64,000 bases of DNA from Gordionus sp. m RMFG-2023 (GCF_954871325.1 NC_088776.1:57019301-57083300); one strand, 5' to 3'; positions 49,335 through 61,600 are shown, counted from the first letter of the stretch. Translations and numbers: made by a program. Notes: generated by a model from the letters alone, not told the origin.

Positions 49335-49704
49335 TTATACAAGCTATATAAGCGATGACTGATGTGTAAAGACATATGGTATGATGAATTTCGGAGCTTA
49401 GAGATGACACCCCGGTCACCGACAGGCCTGGACAGCCGGGTGCTAAGGATACCTGTCCAATAAACAAAATGACAGAAATAACTGGAAATATGAATATGAA
49501 AATTAGGGCATTCCCTCCATGCTACGCGCAGGGTGTAGACCTCCATCCTGTGAAAAATAAAGTAAAGGTCAAAGCAAAGAAGACAAGACTGGCAAGTTTG
49601 AATATTTGGACGCTGAAAGGTAAGACGAGAGAATTGGCATCGATGTTGAACAAGAGAAAAGTATAGCGTGCATACAAGAGACGAAATGGAAAGGACAGAA
49701 GACT

Positions 49705-50802
49705 TTGATGATTGGAGATGGGTATAAATTGTACTATAATGGACTTGTTAACAATAGGAACGGTGTCGGCATCATCCTCAGTCAAGATCTAACCTCCTCA
49801 GTTGTAGAAGTTAACAGGATCTCTGATAGACTAATAAAGATAAAACTCTGCATTGGTCAATCAATACTACACATCCTATCAGTATATGCTCCTCAAACGG
49901 GTTGCAAGGAAGAAGAAAAAGATGACTTTAGAGCTATCCTTGATGAAGCAGTAATGGAAATTTCTAAGGAAGACCTAGTCATAATTGGTGGTGACTTAAA
50001 TGCGCATGTGGGGAAAGCTAGAGATAGCTACAAAAGGCATCATGGTGGTTTTGGATACGGAGAAAGAAATGATGAAGGAGAGCACGTACTGAAATTTGCA
50101 CAAGCCTTCGACCTTGCCTTAACCAACACCTACTATAAGAAAAAAGACAGTCATTTAATAACATACGAAAGTGGTACAAGGAAAACACAGATAGATTACA
50201 TGCTAATCTCTCGCAGAAGATTAAAAGATGTAATAGACTGCAAAGTCATCCCAGGAGAAGATATCGCCGCGCAACACAAGCTACTAATCACGGATTTACA
50301 AATCTCAAATAAATCCACTCAGAATAAGATAAAACTGGAACCATGCATCAAATGGGGCAAATTAAAAACAATGACAGATGCCTTTGCAATCAATGCAAAC
50401 ATTGAAACAATAAATTCATCACAAGTCAGCGAAAAAATCTGGACAGACCTTTCATCCAGATTAATAGACACTGCAAAATCGACACTAGGCTTGACAAGAG
50501 GTGGCAACAAATCATACAAAGAACTATGGTGGTGGAATGAAGAGGTACAAACCACTATACAGGAGAAAAAATCCCTTTATAAAATATGGTACAAATCCAA
50601 AAATGCAGATGACAAGTCAAGATACAAAAAATCCAAGAGATTAGCTACAAAGGGGGTGGCTAGGGCCATTTCTAAGGCATACGATGACATGTACGAAGAT
50701 CTACATACCAAAGAAGGGCAAAATAAAATATACAGATTAGCCAAACAGCGAGAAAAGAACTCTAGGGATAATAAACGGAGCTCCAAAAATAATCAAAAAT
50801 AA
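49705..50802 (+). pseudogene. LINE endonuclease and RT N-terminal part
   Basis: This is a 365-codon frame. It covers most of an exonuclease-endonuclease-phosphatase-type domain: GVGIILSQ, ILSVYAPQTGC, DLVIIGGDLNAHVGK (catalytic Asn/Asp region), LALTNTYYKKKDSHLITYES with GTRKTQIDYMLIS (the conserved Asp), and CKVIPGEDIAAQHKLLI (final His). This is followed by the linker KSYKELWWWNEEVQ. The enzyme nicks target DNA to prime reverse transcription. The N-terminal strand (RLASLNIWTLKGK, 49586-49625) lies in another frame because of a 4-base loss. Confidence 0.9.
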
Positions 50803-50812
50803 AGATGGGAAA

Positions 50813-51817
50813 TTGATAATAAAGGAAAAAGAAATAATGAATAGATGGTATTTTCAGGAGCTTCTCAACTTTAACCCCCACATACTGCATCTTGACGAAC
50901 ACTCCCCTTGTCAAAACCTTGTACAACCTATAACAGAACAAGAAATAATCACATGCCTCAAGCATATGAAAAACAACAAAGCTAGTGGCCCAGACGATAT
51001 TCCAATAGAAAGCCTTAAAGCACTAGGAGATGATGGAATACATCTCTTCACAAATCTGTACAATAAAATAATTGGAAATGAAGAGGTTCCCCAAAAATGG
51101 AGGCAGAGCTATCTAGTTCCTATCTTCAAAAATAAAGGGGATCCACACAATTGTCAAAATTACAGGGGCATAAAACTAATGTCACACTGTCTGAAACTAT
51201 ACGAAAAAATAATAGAAAAAAGATTAAGAGATATAATCGAAATAGGAGAGACACAGTTTGGCTTTATGCCTGGAAGATCAACAACCGATGCTATCCATGC
51301 AATTAGGCAAATGAGTGAAAATTACAGGGAAAAGAACAAAAAGCTACACATGGTCTTTCTCGATCTAGAAAAGGCCTTCGATAGAATCCCAAGAAAACTT
51401 ATCTAATGGGCGCTACGCCACAAAAAAGTTCCCGAAAAATATATAAGAATAATACAGGATATGTATATGGGACATACAACAATGGTCCGTAGCACAACAG
51501 GTACTTCAGCAGGCTTCACAATAGCCGAAGGAGTTCATCAAGGTTCGGCTCTCAGCCCACTTCTCTTCATTACAGTAATAGATGTATTAGCACAGTCTAT
51601 ACCTCAAACAGTCCCGTGGAATATGATATTTGCAGATGATATTGTGATACTTGCCGAATCCAAGGATGAAATGAAAGAAAGGTTAGTGAGTTGGATAAAT
51701 ATCCTAGAAACGCATGGATTAAAAGTAAATAGAGAAAAGACGGAGTATATGGTGATAGGAGGAGATGAAGATCTTTATCTGGAGTGCTATTTGACAAAAG
51801 AATCCCACACAAATTAA
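50813..51817 (+). pseudogene. LINE reverse transcriptase
   Basis: The frame is continuous apart from an in-frame TAA at 51404. Motifs in order: MKNNKASGPDDIPIESLK, VPIFKNKGDPHNCQNYRGIK, QFGFMPGRSTTDAIHAIRQ, motif A MVFLDLEKAFDRIP, motif B GVHQGSALSPLLFI, and motif C MIFADDIVILAES. The catalytic ADD pair is intact. The C-terminal part is displaced by an internal deletion just after MVIGGDE. The last frame (51913-52260) reads RRLRWYGHTMRRP and RGRPKLQW and ends at the stop before the A-rich tail. Confidence 0.9.
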
Positions 51818-52445
51818 AGGGAAAAATTTACAGTTCCATAGCACAACCAACTATTCTATATAGTTCGGAAACATGACCAACCAAAGAATCAGACGAGAGA
51901 AGTCTACAAACTATGGAGATGAGAATGCTGAGGATGATTTCTGGGGTAACAAGAAAGGATAAAGTGCGCAGTACAAGAATACTAAGTAGTTTAAAGGTAG
52001 TGCCCATTAAAACTAAGTTAATGGTAAACAGACTTAGGTGGTATGGGCACACAATGAGAAGGCCTATGAACTACATAGGAAATAAAGTTGAGAGTTTGGA
52101 AGTGATGGGCAAACGTAAAAGAGGAAGGCCAAAACTTCAATGGGGCCATAAAGTTAGAGCCAATATAAAGAAGTATAAAATAGATAAAAGAGATTGTATG
52201 AATAACATAAAGTGGAGAGAGATGTTGAAGGAGCTTACCACCAGAAAAGGTGAAAGCTAAAGAGAAAAAAAAATATATATAAGCATGAAAATATAATACA
52301 TTTTTAGTAAAAAATAATAATTTTTAAAAAAATAAAATTTTAAAATTTGTTATATGATAGTAATTTGAATTGATAAATAAAATCTCCTAAATTTGTTATA
52401 CCTATTACCAGTAAACATTATGGACCATATTAAATTTAGAAAACT

Positions 52446-53455
52446 TACAGTTGCAATTTATATTACTTAGTATAAAAAATAAGGATGATTAAATATAAAT
52501 CATTTTGAATTGGTCCTATTAATTATTACTCCATATTTATTTTTACATATCGAAAAAAATTAACTAATATTTATACCTATTTCTTTAATGGACCATTTTA
52601 CCACATTATAAGGTATTTTAATTAGTAGCCAATATTATGTAAGTCTGGAGAAAGAAAAAAGAAAAAGAAAGATTTGACCTTATCTCTAATCTTATATATT
52701 ATTTTGACTACAATCCTAAACAACCGTTTTTTTTAAATAGACCCAAAATACCCCCCTGATAAGTACTATAATGTTAAATATTAAATCCCCTTTTCACTCC
52801 TAATTTTAGATAATAAAAAAATAAATAAATTTATAAAAGTTTAAAAAATAATATACCCCCCTGATAAGTAAGCCCAAAATCTCGGTTTACATAACATTGG
52901 CTACTAATCAACATCCCTTATGTGATAAATTGGTCAACCAAAGAAATAGGTATAAATATTGGTTGTTAATTTTTTTTGATATTACACATTTAATTTTTGA
53001 TTTATATAATAGAAAAAATTAGCCTAAGCATAATATTTTTTAAAAAGGATTAATAAAATTTAAGGATTTTTATTAAATCTAAAAAATGAGTCAGTCTTAA
53101 TTTGATTTTTTTTGGACCATGTCTGGGTCTATTTTTAAAAACGGTCGATTTAAATTTCAGCCAAAATAATATGTAAGATTCGAAGTAGAGGAACCTTTCT
53201 TTCTTTCTTCAAAATTTCAGCTTACATAACATTGGCTATTAATCAACATATCTTAAATGGTAAATTGGTCAACCAAAGAAATAGGTATAAATATTGGTTG
53301 TTCATTTTTTTTGATATTACACATTTTGTAAATAAAATTGAGATTTTTGTAAAAATAAATATGAAGAAATAATTAATAGGACCAAAATTCAAAATGATAT
53401 CTATTTAATCATCCTTATTTTTTTATACTAAGTAATATATATAATTGAAAATGTA
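52446..53455. mobile_element. foldback (long inverted repeat) element
   Basis: The left arm (52446-52652) and right arm (53221-53455) are reverse complements over more than 200 bases. Landmarks are ATTACTTAGTATAAAAAATA with its inverse near 53425-53450, and AGCCAATATTATGTAAG with its inverse near 53221. The inner part of the right arm is present a second time at about 52887-52995. The middle contains two copies of CCCCCCTGATAAGTA-type sequence (about 52752 and 52855). There is no coding. The ends are ACAGTTGCAATTT and, inverted, ACATTTTCAATTA. Confidence 0.6.
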
Positions 53456-53463
53456 ATAGATAC

Positions 53464-53510
53464 GCCCTGAACGCCGCGCCGAATTTTCCGCGCCGAATTG
53501 ACGTGATACC
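53464..53510 (+). repeat. GCCGAATTGACG-type short repeat array, left
   Basis: Two to three imperfect GC-rich units have the core CGCGCCGAATT. They end CCGAATTGACGTG, exactly as the second array at 53775-53885 does. Confidence 0.5.
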
Positions 53511-53584
53511 ACAAATATTGGGTTCTAGTTTACAAAGCAATAGCATAATTGGGGAAGAAATAAATATAATTAATTTAGTAGATA

Positions 53585-53760
53585 GAAGTGCCATTTGGCA
53601 AAAGAATTCTACAAGGATTAAAGGGTAAAATATACAGCTCCAGTAAAGCCAACTATTCTATTTAGTTTGGAAGCTTAGCCAAGCAAAGAATCAGAGATGA
53701 GAAATTTACAGAGATACGAAAATATATTATGAAGTTTAAAGGTAGTACCCATAAAAGCAA
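53585..53760 (+). mobile_element. short RTE-like LINE fragment
   Basis: It matches the C-terminal coding of the LINE at 51795-52020: AAGGGTAAAATATACAGCTC, CCAACTATTCTATTTAGTT and AGTTTAAAGGTAGTACCCAT. It has an internal deletion and lies between the two GCCGAATTG arrays. Confidence 0.6.
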
Positions 53761-53774
53761 AGATCATTTAGATA

Positions 53775-53885
53775 AGCGCTGAATTGTCGCCGGCCGAATT
53801 GACGCTGCGCTGAAATGTAGTCGTGCCCAATTGACGCCGCGCCGAATTGTCGTGCGCCAAATTTTCCTCCCCGAATTGACGTGGA
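53775..53885 (+). repeat. GCCGAATTGACG-type short repeat array, right
   Basis: About six degenerate units are seen, with variants GCCGGCCGAATTGACGC, CGCCGCGCCGAATTGTCG and CCCCGAATTGACGTG, in sharp contrast to the AT-rich background. This is typical of the subterminal region of a DNA transposon. No transposase is linked to it here. Confidence 0.5.
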
Positions 53886-55620
53886 ATCATTATAATTATT
53901 ATGGAAAATCTTTAAATTTTGCAAAATAGTACAGGAAAAATTGATTGAGGCCGCAATAAAAAATGATATCAAAAATAAATATTGAAAATTATTTGAGGAA
54001 AGTAATTAAACTGACAAATAAAAGTATTTAAAGAGGATTCCATATGTTGTTCGATCTTTTCAAGGGTCCATTTATTTATGAAATTTGTGCTAAAAAACAT
54101 TTTATTTAATTTGATTGTTATTACATTTATTAGAAACTGTTATAAAAAATTAGTAATATTTGAATGTTAGGATTCAATATATGAGAGGGGCTGGCCGACT
54201 TACAATTTTTCAAAAACAATAAGTCGAAGATAGTTACCGTATCTGAATTTAATACCATGAGATAACCAAAATTTTATAACAAATTATTTTAATATTTAAT
54301 AGTTTTTTTTAATAATTGTTTCTAGTAAAAGTATAATTTTAACATAACAAGCCCAGGGGGAAGTCTCTAAATAATTAATATTTCTATTCATTTATTTTAA
54401 CAATGTTTTCCTATTACATTACCATTTTCATATAAATAATTCATATAAAAATTGCAAGAATAATAAAAGAAACTATTATAACTCTCACTCTTTTCTTTCC
54501 TCTGTAACATGTACATTGTATACACCAGGATAATGTGTCAATAAGCAAAGATAGCTAAATTTGGCAACTTTAACTATAAAAAATAAAATATCAATTTAAA
54601 TATTTTTTTTGTTTCACGTGTTTTTATATCGTGATATTTTTTTAAATGCTATAAGTATCTACTTATGAGTATAAATTTTATTATTTTTTAAAATATATTT
54701 TATAAAACTGATTTTGTATTACAATTCGGTCAAATTTTTTTTCATAAATTCTTTTTTTGGTTTACAGATAATTTGGTTTATTTAAAAAATCAAATTAAAA
54801 CACTATAAAAATTAAAGAAGTATATAATTAAAAATATAATTTAGTAATTGAGTTCTCGATTAAAAGTTTTACAACTATAGATATAAATACTATTTTAAAA
54901 CAACTTAATTATATGAATCAATTTGTACCATTAATTAGGGGTGATATGGACAATATAGAAAAGGGTTCAGATATGGATCTAACTCAAATAAATTATAAAG
55001 TTAAATTAAAAATTTCTGTTGAAGGCTCGGTGCTGCCGTGGTGCAATCCATGATAGCAGTTAGTCGTGCTCTTTTCGACTAAAATTATAATGGACAGTCC
55101 TTTCTTGAATTTTATAGTTCATAAAGATGGTCCCATATTGATCAGAGGTCGATTCTCGAAGTCAAATATTTAAATTTACTTGGCATGTATAAACTTGGAA
55201 ATATATCTATTTTTCATAAATAACTAAATTTATTAGATAATAGTTTATGCTTATTAAAGTTTGATATAGGTATTATTTATACTTTTACTACATGGAAATA
55301 ATATTCTCAAAGGGGTACCATAATTGTGTCTATTTGAAATGGCGCATTCTCTGGCTTCGTTTGTAAAAAGCCATATTTTATTGCTTAGATTTTTAAAAAA
55401 CATCTATGTTAATGGCGAAAAATGGCCAATTGTGGAAGTCACTATTGGAATGAAGTTGTTAAAATTTTATATTGTTATTATTTTTAGTTTCTGCATATTA
55501 GTTGATTGATCTTTAAGTTTGAGGCATATAAGTGATTTTCCGAGGGACAGGTATGTTTGTCATACCTCCAGGATTACAAATTGATTTAAATATGAATATT
55601 CAAGCTCCATGAAGTTGGCC
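53886..55620 (+). repeat. long repeat unit, copy F (partial)
   Basis: It starts mid-unit with ATTATTTGAGGAAAG (53990), then GGGGCTGGCCGACTTACAAT (54187), TACACCAGGATAATGTGTCA (54520), and a module at 55310-55570 matching 26400-26720 (ATGTTAATGGCGAAAAATGG, then GTGATTTTCCGAGGGACAGG). It passes into the satellite at 55.63 kb. Confidence 0.55.
55022..55165 (+). other. short less AT-rich insert, possible SINE
   Basis: This stretch has no counterpart in copy C. GAGGTCGATTCTC (about 55145-55157) resembles a Pol III B box. TAGCAGTTAGTCG (about 55053) is only a poor A box. Evidence for a SINE is weak. Confidence 0.2.
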
Positions 55621-55627
55621 GAACCAT

Positions 55628-57075
55628 TAGAAGCAATAACGATGAATTATATATCATTTTTTAGGGCTTCGTTAGTGCTTGTTAGTGCTTCAATCCGTTT
55701 AGTAGCCGAATAAGGAAAAAAAGTTATAAGCAAAAATAAAAATTTGTGCCAACTTCACGCTTAAAAGTCGATTGGAAGCACTAACGATGAAATATATATC
55801 ATTCTTTAGTGCTTCGTAAGTAGAGGTTAGTGCTTCAATCCAGATAGTAGCCGAATTTAAGGGAAAAAAGTTATTCGCGAAAAAAACAAAAATAAACAAA
55901 TATTGGTGACTTGCCAAAACAAAAACTATAATAGTACAAAACATCCGGTTTTCGCCATTATTTAGTGCTTAATTAGTAAATTTTAATTCCGTAATTTTTA
56001 TCGTTAACCGCCTTATAAAAAAAAAGATAATAGGTATATAAAAATTATGATGTCACGATTTAAGCGTGAAGTTGGCCGAACTTTTGGAAGCACTAACAAT
56101 GAAACTTTTATCATTCTTTAGTGCTTCGTTAGTAGAGGTTAGTGCTTCAATCAGTTCAGTAGCCGAATTTAAGAATAAAAAGTTATTCACGAAAAAAACA
56201 AAAATAAACAAATAATGGCGACGTGCCAAAACAAAAACTATAATAGTACTAAACATCCGGTTTTCGTCATTATTTAGTGCTTATTTAGTATATTTAAATT
56301 CCGTAATTTATTTTATTAACCGTCATATGAAAATATTGTAACACGCAAAAGAAATTTTTAGATGTCAAATTTCGGCTGGAAAATTATGAAAGCACTAACG
56401 ATGAAACTTATATCATTTTTTAGTGCTTCGTTAGTAGAGGTTAGTGCTTTAATCAGTTTTGTAGCCGAATTTAATAATCAAAAGTTATTTACGAAAAAAA
56501 GAAATAATGGCGACGTGCCAAAACAAAAACTATAATAGTACTAAACATCCGGTTTTCGCCATTATTTAGTGCTTAATTAGTATTTTTAAATTCTGTAATT
56601 TATTTTGTTAACTGTCATAAAAAAATATTGTAACACGCTAAAATAATTTTTAGAGGTCAAATTTCGGTTAGAAAATTATGAAAGCACTAACGATGAAACT
56701 TATATCATTTTTTAGTGCTTCGTTAGTAGAGGTTGGTGCTTTAGTTTTGTAGCCGAATTTAAGAATCAAAAGTTATTTGCGAAAAAAAGAAATAATGGCG
56801 ACGTGCCAAAACAAAAACTATAATAGTACTAAACATCCGGTTTTCGCCATTATTTAGTGCTTAATTAGTATTTTTAAATTCTATAATTTATTTTGTTAAC
56901 CGTCATATGAAAATATTGTAACACGCTAAAATAATTTTTAGAGGTCAAATTTCGGCTAGAAAATAAAGCATTAACGATGAAACTTATATCATTCTTTAGT
57001 GCTTCGTTAGTAGAGGTTAGTGCTTCAATCAGTTTTGTAGCCGAATTTAAGAATAAAAAGTTATTATCAAAATAA
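55628..57075 (+). repeat. satellite of about 300-bp units with conserved hairpin
   Basis: There are six units or part-units, recognisable by GATGAAACTTATATCATT at about 55648, 55785, 56098, 56400, 56693 and 56978. Spacing is near 300 bases after a short first unit. Each unit holds AAAGCACTAAC and, about 50 bases on, GTTAGTGCTTT: an 11-bp inverted repeat enclosing a second one (ACTAACGA/TCGTTAGT). A third TTAGTGCTTAATTAGT follows. Minus-strand frames reading LIEALTSTNEALKND recur in every unit, but they are explained by the repeat itself. Confidence 0.85.
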
Positions 57076-57594
57076 ACAAAATACAAATTGTTCCTTTTAC
57101 AAATTTTTATTTTATTCGAAAAAATTTTATATTTTTATCAAAAATTTCAGTTATATTTAGATCTCATTATTCATAATATAATTATGCAAGAATTAAGTTA
57201 CCCTGATTCAATATAGCAGTGCCATATCAATACTTAATAGCAACAACCCAATAAAAAAATTTAGTTTACAAATCCCAAACCAATTAATAAAATTTTTTTT
57301 TTTTTAAATTTAGAAAATATAAATTTAAAATTTTTTTTCTTCAAATATAGTTGAATATTTTATTTTGTGTATATAATAATCTATAATGACAAGTAAAAAC
57401 ACAATACATATAATAATAATTATAACATACATAATGTAAATTTTGTGAGAAAATATTATATTTTAAAATTGTATTCTCGTTTTAGTTTTGAGTTTGAGTG
57501 TTCGGAAATTGGCATCTTTTATTTTTATATAAATAGAGAAAAGATAAAAATATATTTAAATTAATAGGTATAAATTTATATTAACTTTAATTGA
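57076..57594. other. AT-rich upstream region of the peptidase gene
   Basis: No coding was seen. A TATATAAATA-type stretch lies near 57525, but no promoter can be assigned. Confidence 0.3.
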
Positions 57595-58451
57595 TTGGTT
57601 GTCCCCGACAACCAAGCTCCAAAAAATCATGCATATGATTATAAAGATTTAGATATCGTACAACAATCAGAATTTAAAATTAACGAGTTAATTAAGGAGG
57701 AAAAGATTGAAAAATTAGATATCAAATCACAAGAGACCTCTGATTTGAAAATGCAGAAATTTAAAATTAATAAAGTTTTGATTGACGATGAAGATTCAAT
57801 TAATGAAAATCTAATATTTGAAAACTGGAAAGGGTTGGCGGATAAGCCTGTAGCAAGAAAAAAACGTTCCTATTATGGGGCTCACTGTCCTGAAATTTTA
57901 CTTAATAGAAGGCAAAAAAATTAAATTGGGATTATTAAAAAATGGAAATCTTTTTACAATGGCACATCCTTTAAAAATTGGGACAAAACAGTTTTTAATA
58001 GGTAATACATGTGCTATTGATGCATTTTCTCAAGGGGTGGCGGTGGCCTGCTGCGATAGCAAATTATATTTTTCATATTTTGATAAAATAATAAATAATG
58101 CTTTTCAGCATTTTATTAAATATTTAATATCACATGGAATTAATAAAACAACATATATAATGAGAGCTGAATTAGCGATGACAATGTTCCCCAAGATTTT
58201 AGTTACTAATACTAATGGTTTATATCGTTTGTCATGTGAGGCAACTATTTTTTATGTGATCGACAAATGTTTTAAAAATATATATAGTATGACGGATAAA
58301 TTTAAATGCACTAATAATGAGTGCTATAAGACGGAGAATATAAGAAATGGCTTATATATACCAATTAATATAAACATTATAAATACAACAGGTATCCAAA
58401 ATTTGGCAGCTGCAATTGAAGACACCTTGCCTGCCCAATCCTTTTGTAAAT

Positions 58452-58624
58452 TGAAGTGTTTTATTAAATAAGTGAAATAAGTAAAGTAAGTAAAAAGTAT
58501 TTTATATACAAAATATCACGTATATATATATAATGAATTCAATTCTTCAGGTTATGTAATTTACAAACGAAAAGTTAATATTATATTCAATTTAAATTCA
58601 ATTTACAATTACATTTATATTACA
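58452..58624 (-). repeat. 3' LTR of the Ty3/Gypsy element
   Basis: This is a 173-bp LTR with TG...CA ends, matching 62541-62708. In the element's orientation it is the downstream LTR. Confidence 0.9.
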
Positions 58625-61600
58625 ATTCTCCCTACTATAAATTGAATTCATCGTGATAACGTAGTGGGGGTTTCGAAACTCTTTTTTCAAGAGTTGTATT
58701 CTCATGTTCTGCCTTTTCCACTTCTTCGGTCAACGTAACGGGTATTTCCTTCTCTTGTGTATGTGCATCCCTCAATTGATCTGCATGCTTGTTTTTAACG
58801 ATCCCCTCTGATTCCACATCGTAAAATTGCGTTTTTTCGTTGTAACACTTTTCCTTCATGCCACCCTGCTGTCCTTTCGTTTGCTATCCAAACTTTTTGC
58901 TGCTCTTCAAACTCCCGAGGTTCAACACTTCTATCTTTGTAGTACTTTTGTTTCCATAGAGCGTTTTCCGTCCTTTCTCTCGTTGATAATTTTCACTGAT
59001 CTAATGTCGTCCTAAGCGACCTTCCAAACATCATCTCGGCAGGGGATTTACCAGTAGTTGCATTGGGAGTATTACGGTGAGTAATTAAAACATTTGCTAA
59101 ATTTAACTGGTCCGGAGTCCCACATCTCCTTCCAGCATAGAAACGCGTCTTTATCGTCCGTATATATCGTTCAGCCAAACCATTCGATTTGGGGCTATAA
59201 GGGGCCGATCTAAAATGTTTTATATTGTTTTTAAAAAGAAACGTTTTGAATTCAGATCCAGTAAACTGAGTACCGTTATCTGAGACAATGTAGCGAGGTA
59301 ACCCAAATCTAGCGAAATAATTACGCAGATTATTTATTACACTCGCCGAATTAATATGTGTTAAAATTGCAACTTCAACCCATTTGGTAAAAGCGTCTAC
59401 GCAAATTAACCAATACTTTCCAGATACGGGGCCTGTCAAATCAATGTGTATTCGTTACCAAGGTCGGGTAGGAATGTTCCAATTGTATAATGGCACTTCT
59501 TTAGCTCCCGGCCTTCCTTCTTAACAACTCTTACAACATTTAACAAAGTCTTCAACATCAGTATCGAGATTTGTCCAAAAAACGTAATATCTACACAATG
59601 ATTTCATCCCCACTATCCCAGGATGTCCTCGATAAATCACATTTAAAACCTCCTTTTTTAAAATATCTGGAATAATAATTCTATCACTATAAAATAATAA
59701 TCCTTCTTCGAACGAAATATTATCTTTAATCGAAATATATTTTTTTACGATCTCCGAATAATTATTTATATTATCAATATACCAATGATTTTTAAATAAT
59801 TTAATAATCTCTTTTAGGTTTATATCATTGCTCGTTTCACTTACGACTTTACTACGAGTGAACGATAAATCTTCTCTTAAATTGATTTTTAATCCTCTGA
59901 TTTCTTCTTCGAATTTTTTTGTAACTTCATTGGTTTTTGCTTTCTCTACCCCCAAACGGGACAGAGCATCGGCACATTTGTTTTGATAACCTGGTCTATA
60001 TATTATCTCATAATCATAATTTAATAGCTTCGTCGCCCACCGTATTAAACGGTTATTTGTTATTTTGTTAAGATGTCTTTTATCACCTAAAATATATTGT
60101 AATGGTTTATGATCAGTAACCAAGATAAAATGTCTTCCAAAAATATATTGATGAAACTTCTCGATAGCGAACATGATCGCCGAAGCCTCCCGATCAATTG
60201 TGGCATAATTCTTTTCAGCCGCCGAAAGTGTCCTCGATGCGTAAGCAATCGGTTTCTCCTGGCCAGTAAGAAATCGGTGTGCAATAACAGCTCCTAGACC
60301 ATCTTCGGAAGCGTCACAAGAAATCACGACAGGGATATCGGCTGAATAAGGAATTATTGTATCTTATTTTGACAATATATTTTTAACTTTAGTAAATATT
60401 TCATTTTCTTTAGCTGACCAAAACCAACCAACATTTTAACTCGTTAGTCGGTGTAAAGGCGCACAAATAGAATGCAAATTTTTAATAAATGCCTCATGAT
60501 AATTCACTATTCCAAGAAATGAAGGTAGTTCTTTAACATTGGAAGGTGTTTTAAAATTTTTTATAGCGCTAATCTTATCTTCTGTAGGGTGAATTCCGAA
60601 ACTGTCAATAACATGACCTAAATAAGTGACTGACTTTTCTCCGATTTTAATTTTATAGGTCGTCGTGGTCAGTCCAGCCTTCTCAAATCTTCTTAATACT
60701 TCTTCCAAATTAACTATGTGATCGGAATTATTCTCACCTGCAATAATTATGTCGTCTAAAAATACACTAACCATAGGAATTCCCTTTAATAGGTTTTTCA
60801 TAAAGCGTTGGAATATTATCGGAGCGCTAGTCAAACCAAATGGAATTCTTTGGTATCGGTAATAACCGACATGTGTCGAAATTACTAAAAGGTCCCTACA
60901 TTCTGGACTAACTCCGAATTGTAAAAATGCATCTCTTAAATCTATTTACCACCCGCGATCTTATTTGTTAGGTCGACGAAAGTTGGTAGTAAATCGTTAT
61001 CGATCGCTAGATATTTGTTGATTGTTAATCGAAAATCTCCGCATATCCGTACGGCACCGGATTTCTTTAAGATATTAACCGTTGGCGTAGCCCAAGTGAT
61101 TGGAGTTATTGTTGGATCCACCTTCTCGATAACGCCTTCGTCTAAAAGTCTGTCCAACTCAGCTTCAATGGTTCGACGCAACTGAAAAGGAACTCTTCTT
61201 GCTGGTAATGCAATCGGTAACGTGTTCGGTTCTATTCGGATGACTGCCTTTTGCAATTTGATTTCACCTAATTTTTTTTTAAAAACTTGAGGGAATCTTG
61301 AAGCAATCGTATTTAAAGAGGGAACATTCATATTTATTTTATTAATACAAACTTCTTCCGGTAGTTTTATATCAAATTCTCTAATGAAAGGCATCCCAAA
61401 AATAAGGGAATTCTCCCCTTTAACTACCCAAAGTAAAAATTTCGAAATATTTTTTACCTTGACTTCTACGGTACATTTACCTAGTAATTCGATTTGGATA
61501 TGATTATATCCCACTAATTTATAAGCCGGTGATAGTTGTGGTCTGCCAATACGATTCCAGGTGACCTCATCAATCACACTACACGCGGCGCCGGTATCAA

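Larger units (their letters stand above)
49353..52275 (+). mobile_element. RTE-like LINE, near full length, broken (copy 2), with target duplication
   Basis: It is flanked by TATATAAGC at 49345-49353 and 52276-52284, a good target-site duplication. The order is: 5' leader, endonuclease, reverse transcriptase, short C-terminal domain, and an A-rich 3' tail after GGTGAAAGCTAAAGAG. It is the best-preserved LINE here. It differs from an intact frame by a 4-base loss near 49664, a frameshift near 50770, an in-frame TAA at 51404, an internal deletion of about 120 bases near 51770, and a TGA near 51876. RTE elements have a single main ORF, which fits. Copy 1 lies 40 kb away in the opposite orientation. 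Confidence 0.92.

Noticed and set aside
55628-57075. CRISPR-like array of repeats.
   Set aside because: Units are about 300 bp with no short-repeat and unique-spacer pattern, no cas genes, and the setting is animal DNA.
55699-57086. Minus-strand frames reading LIEALTSTNEALKND in each satellite unit, which could pass for a repeated peptide gene.
   Set aside because: The frames recur because the DNA unit recurs. They differ in length, end at random, and the strongest conservation is in the inverted repeats, not in codons.
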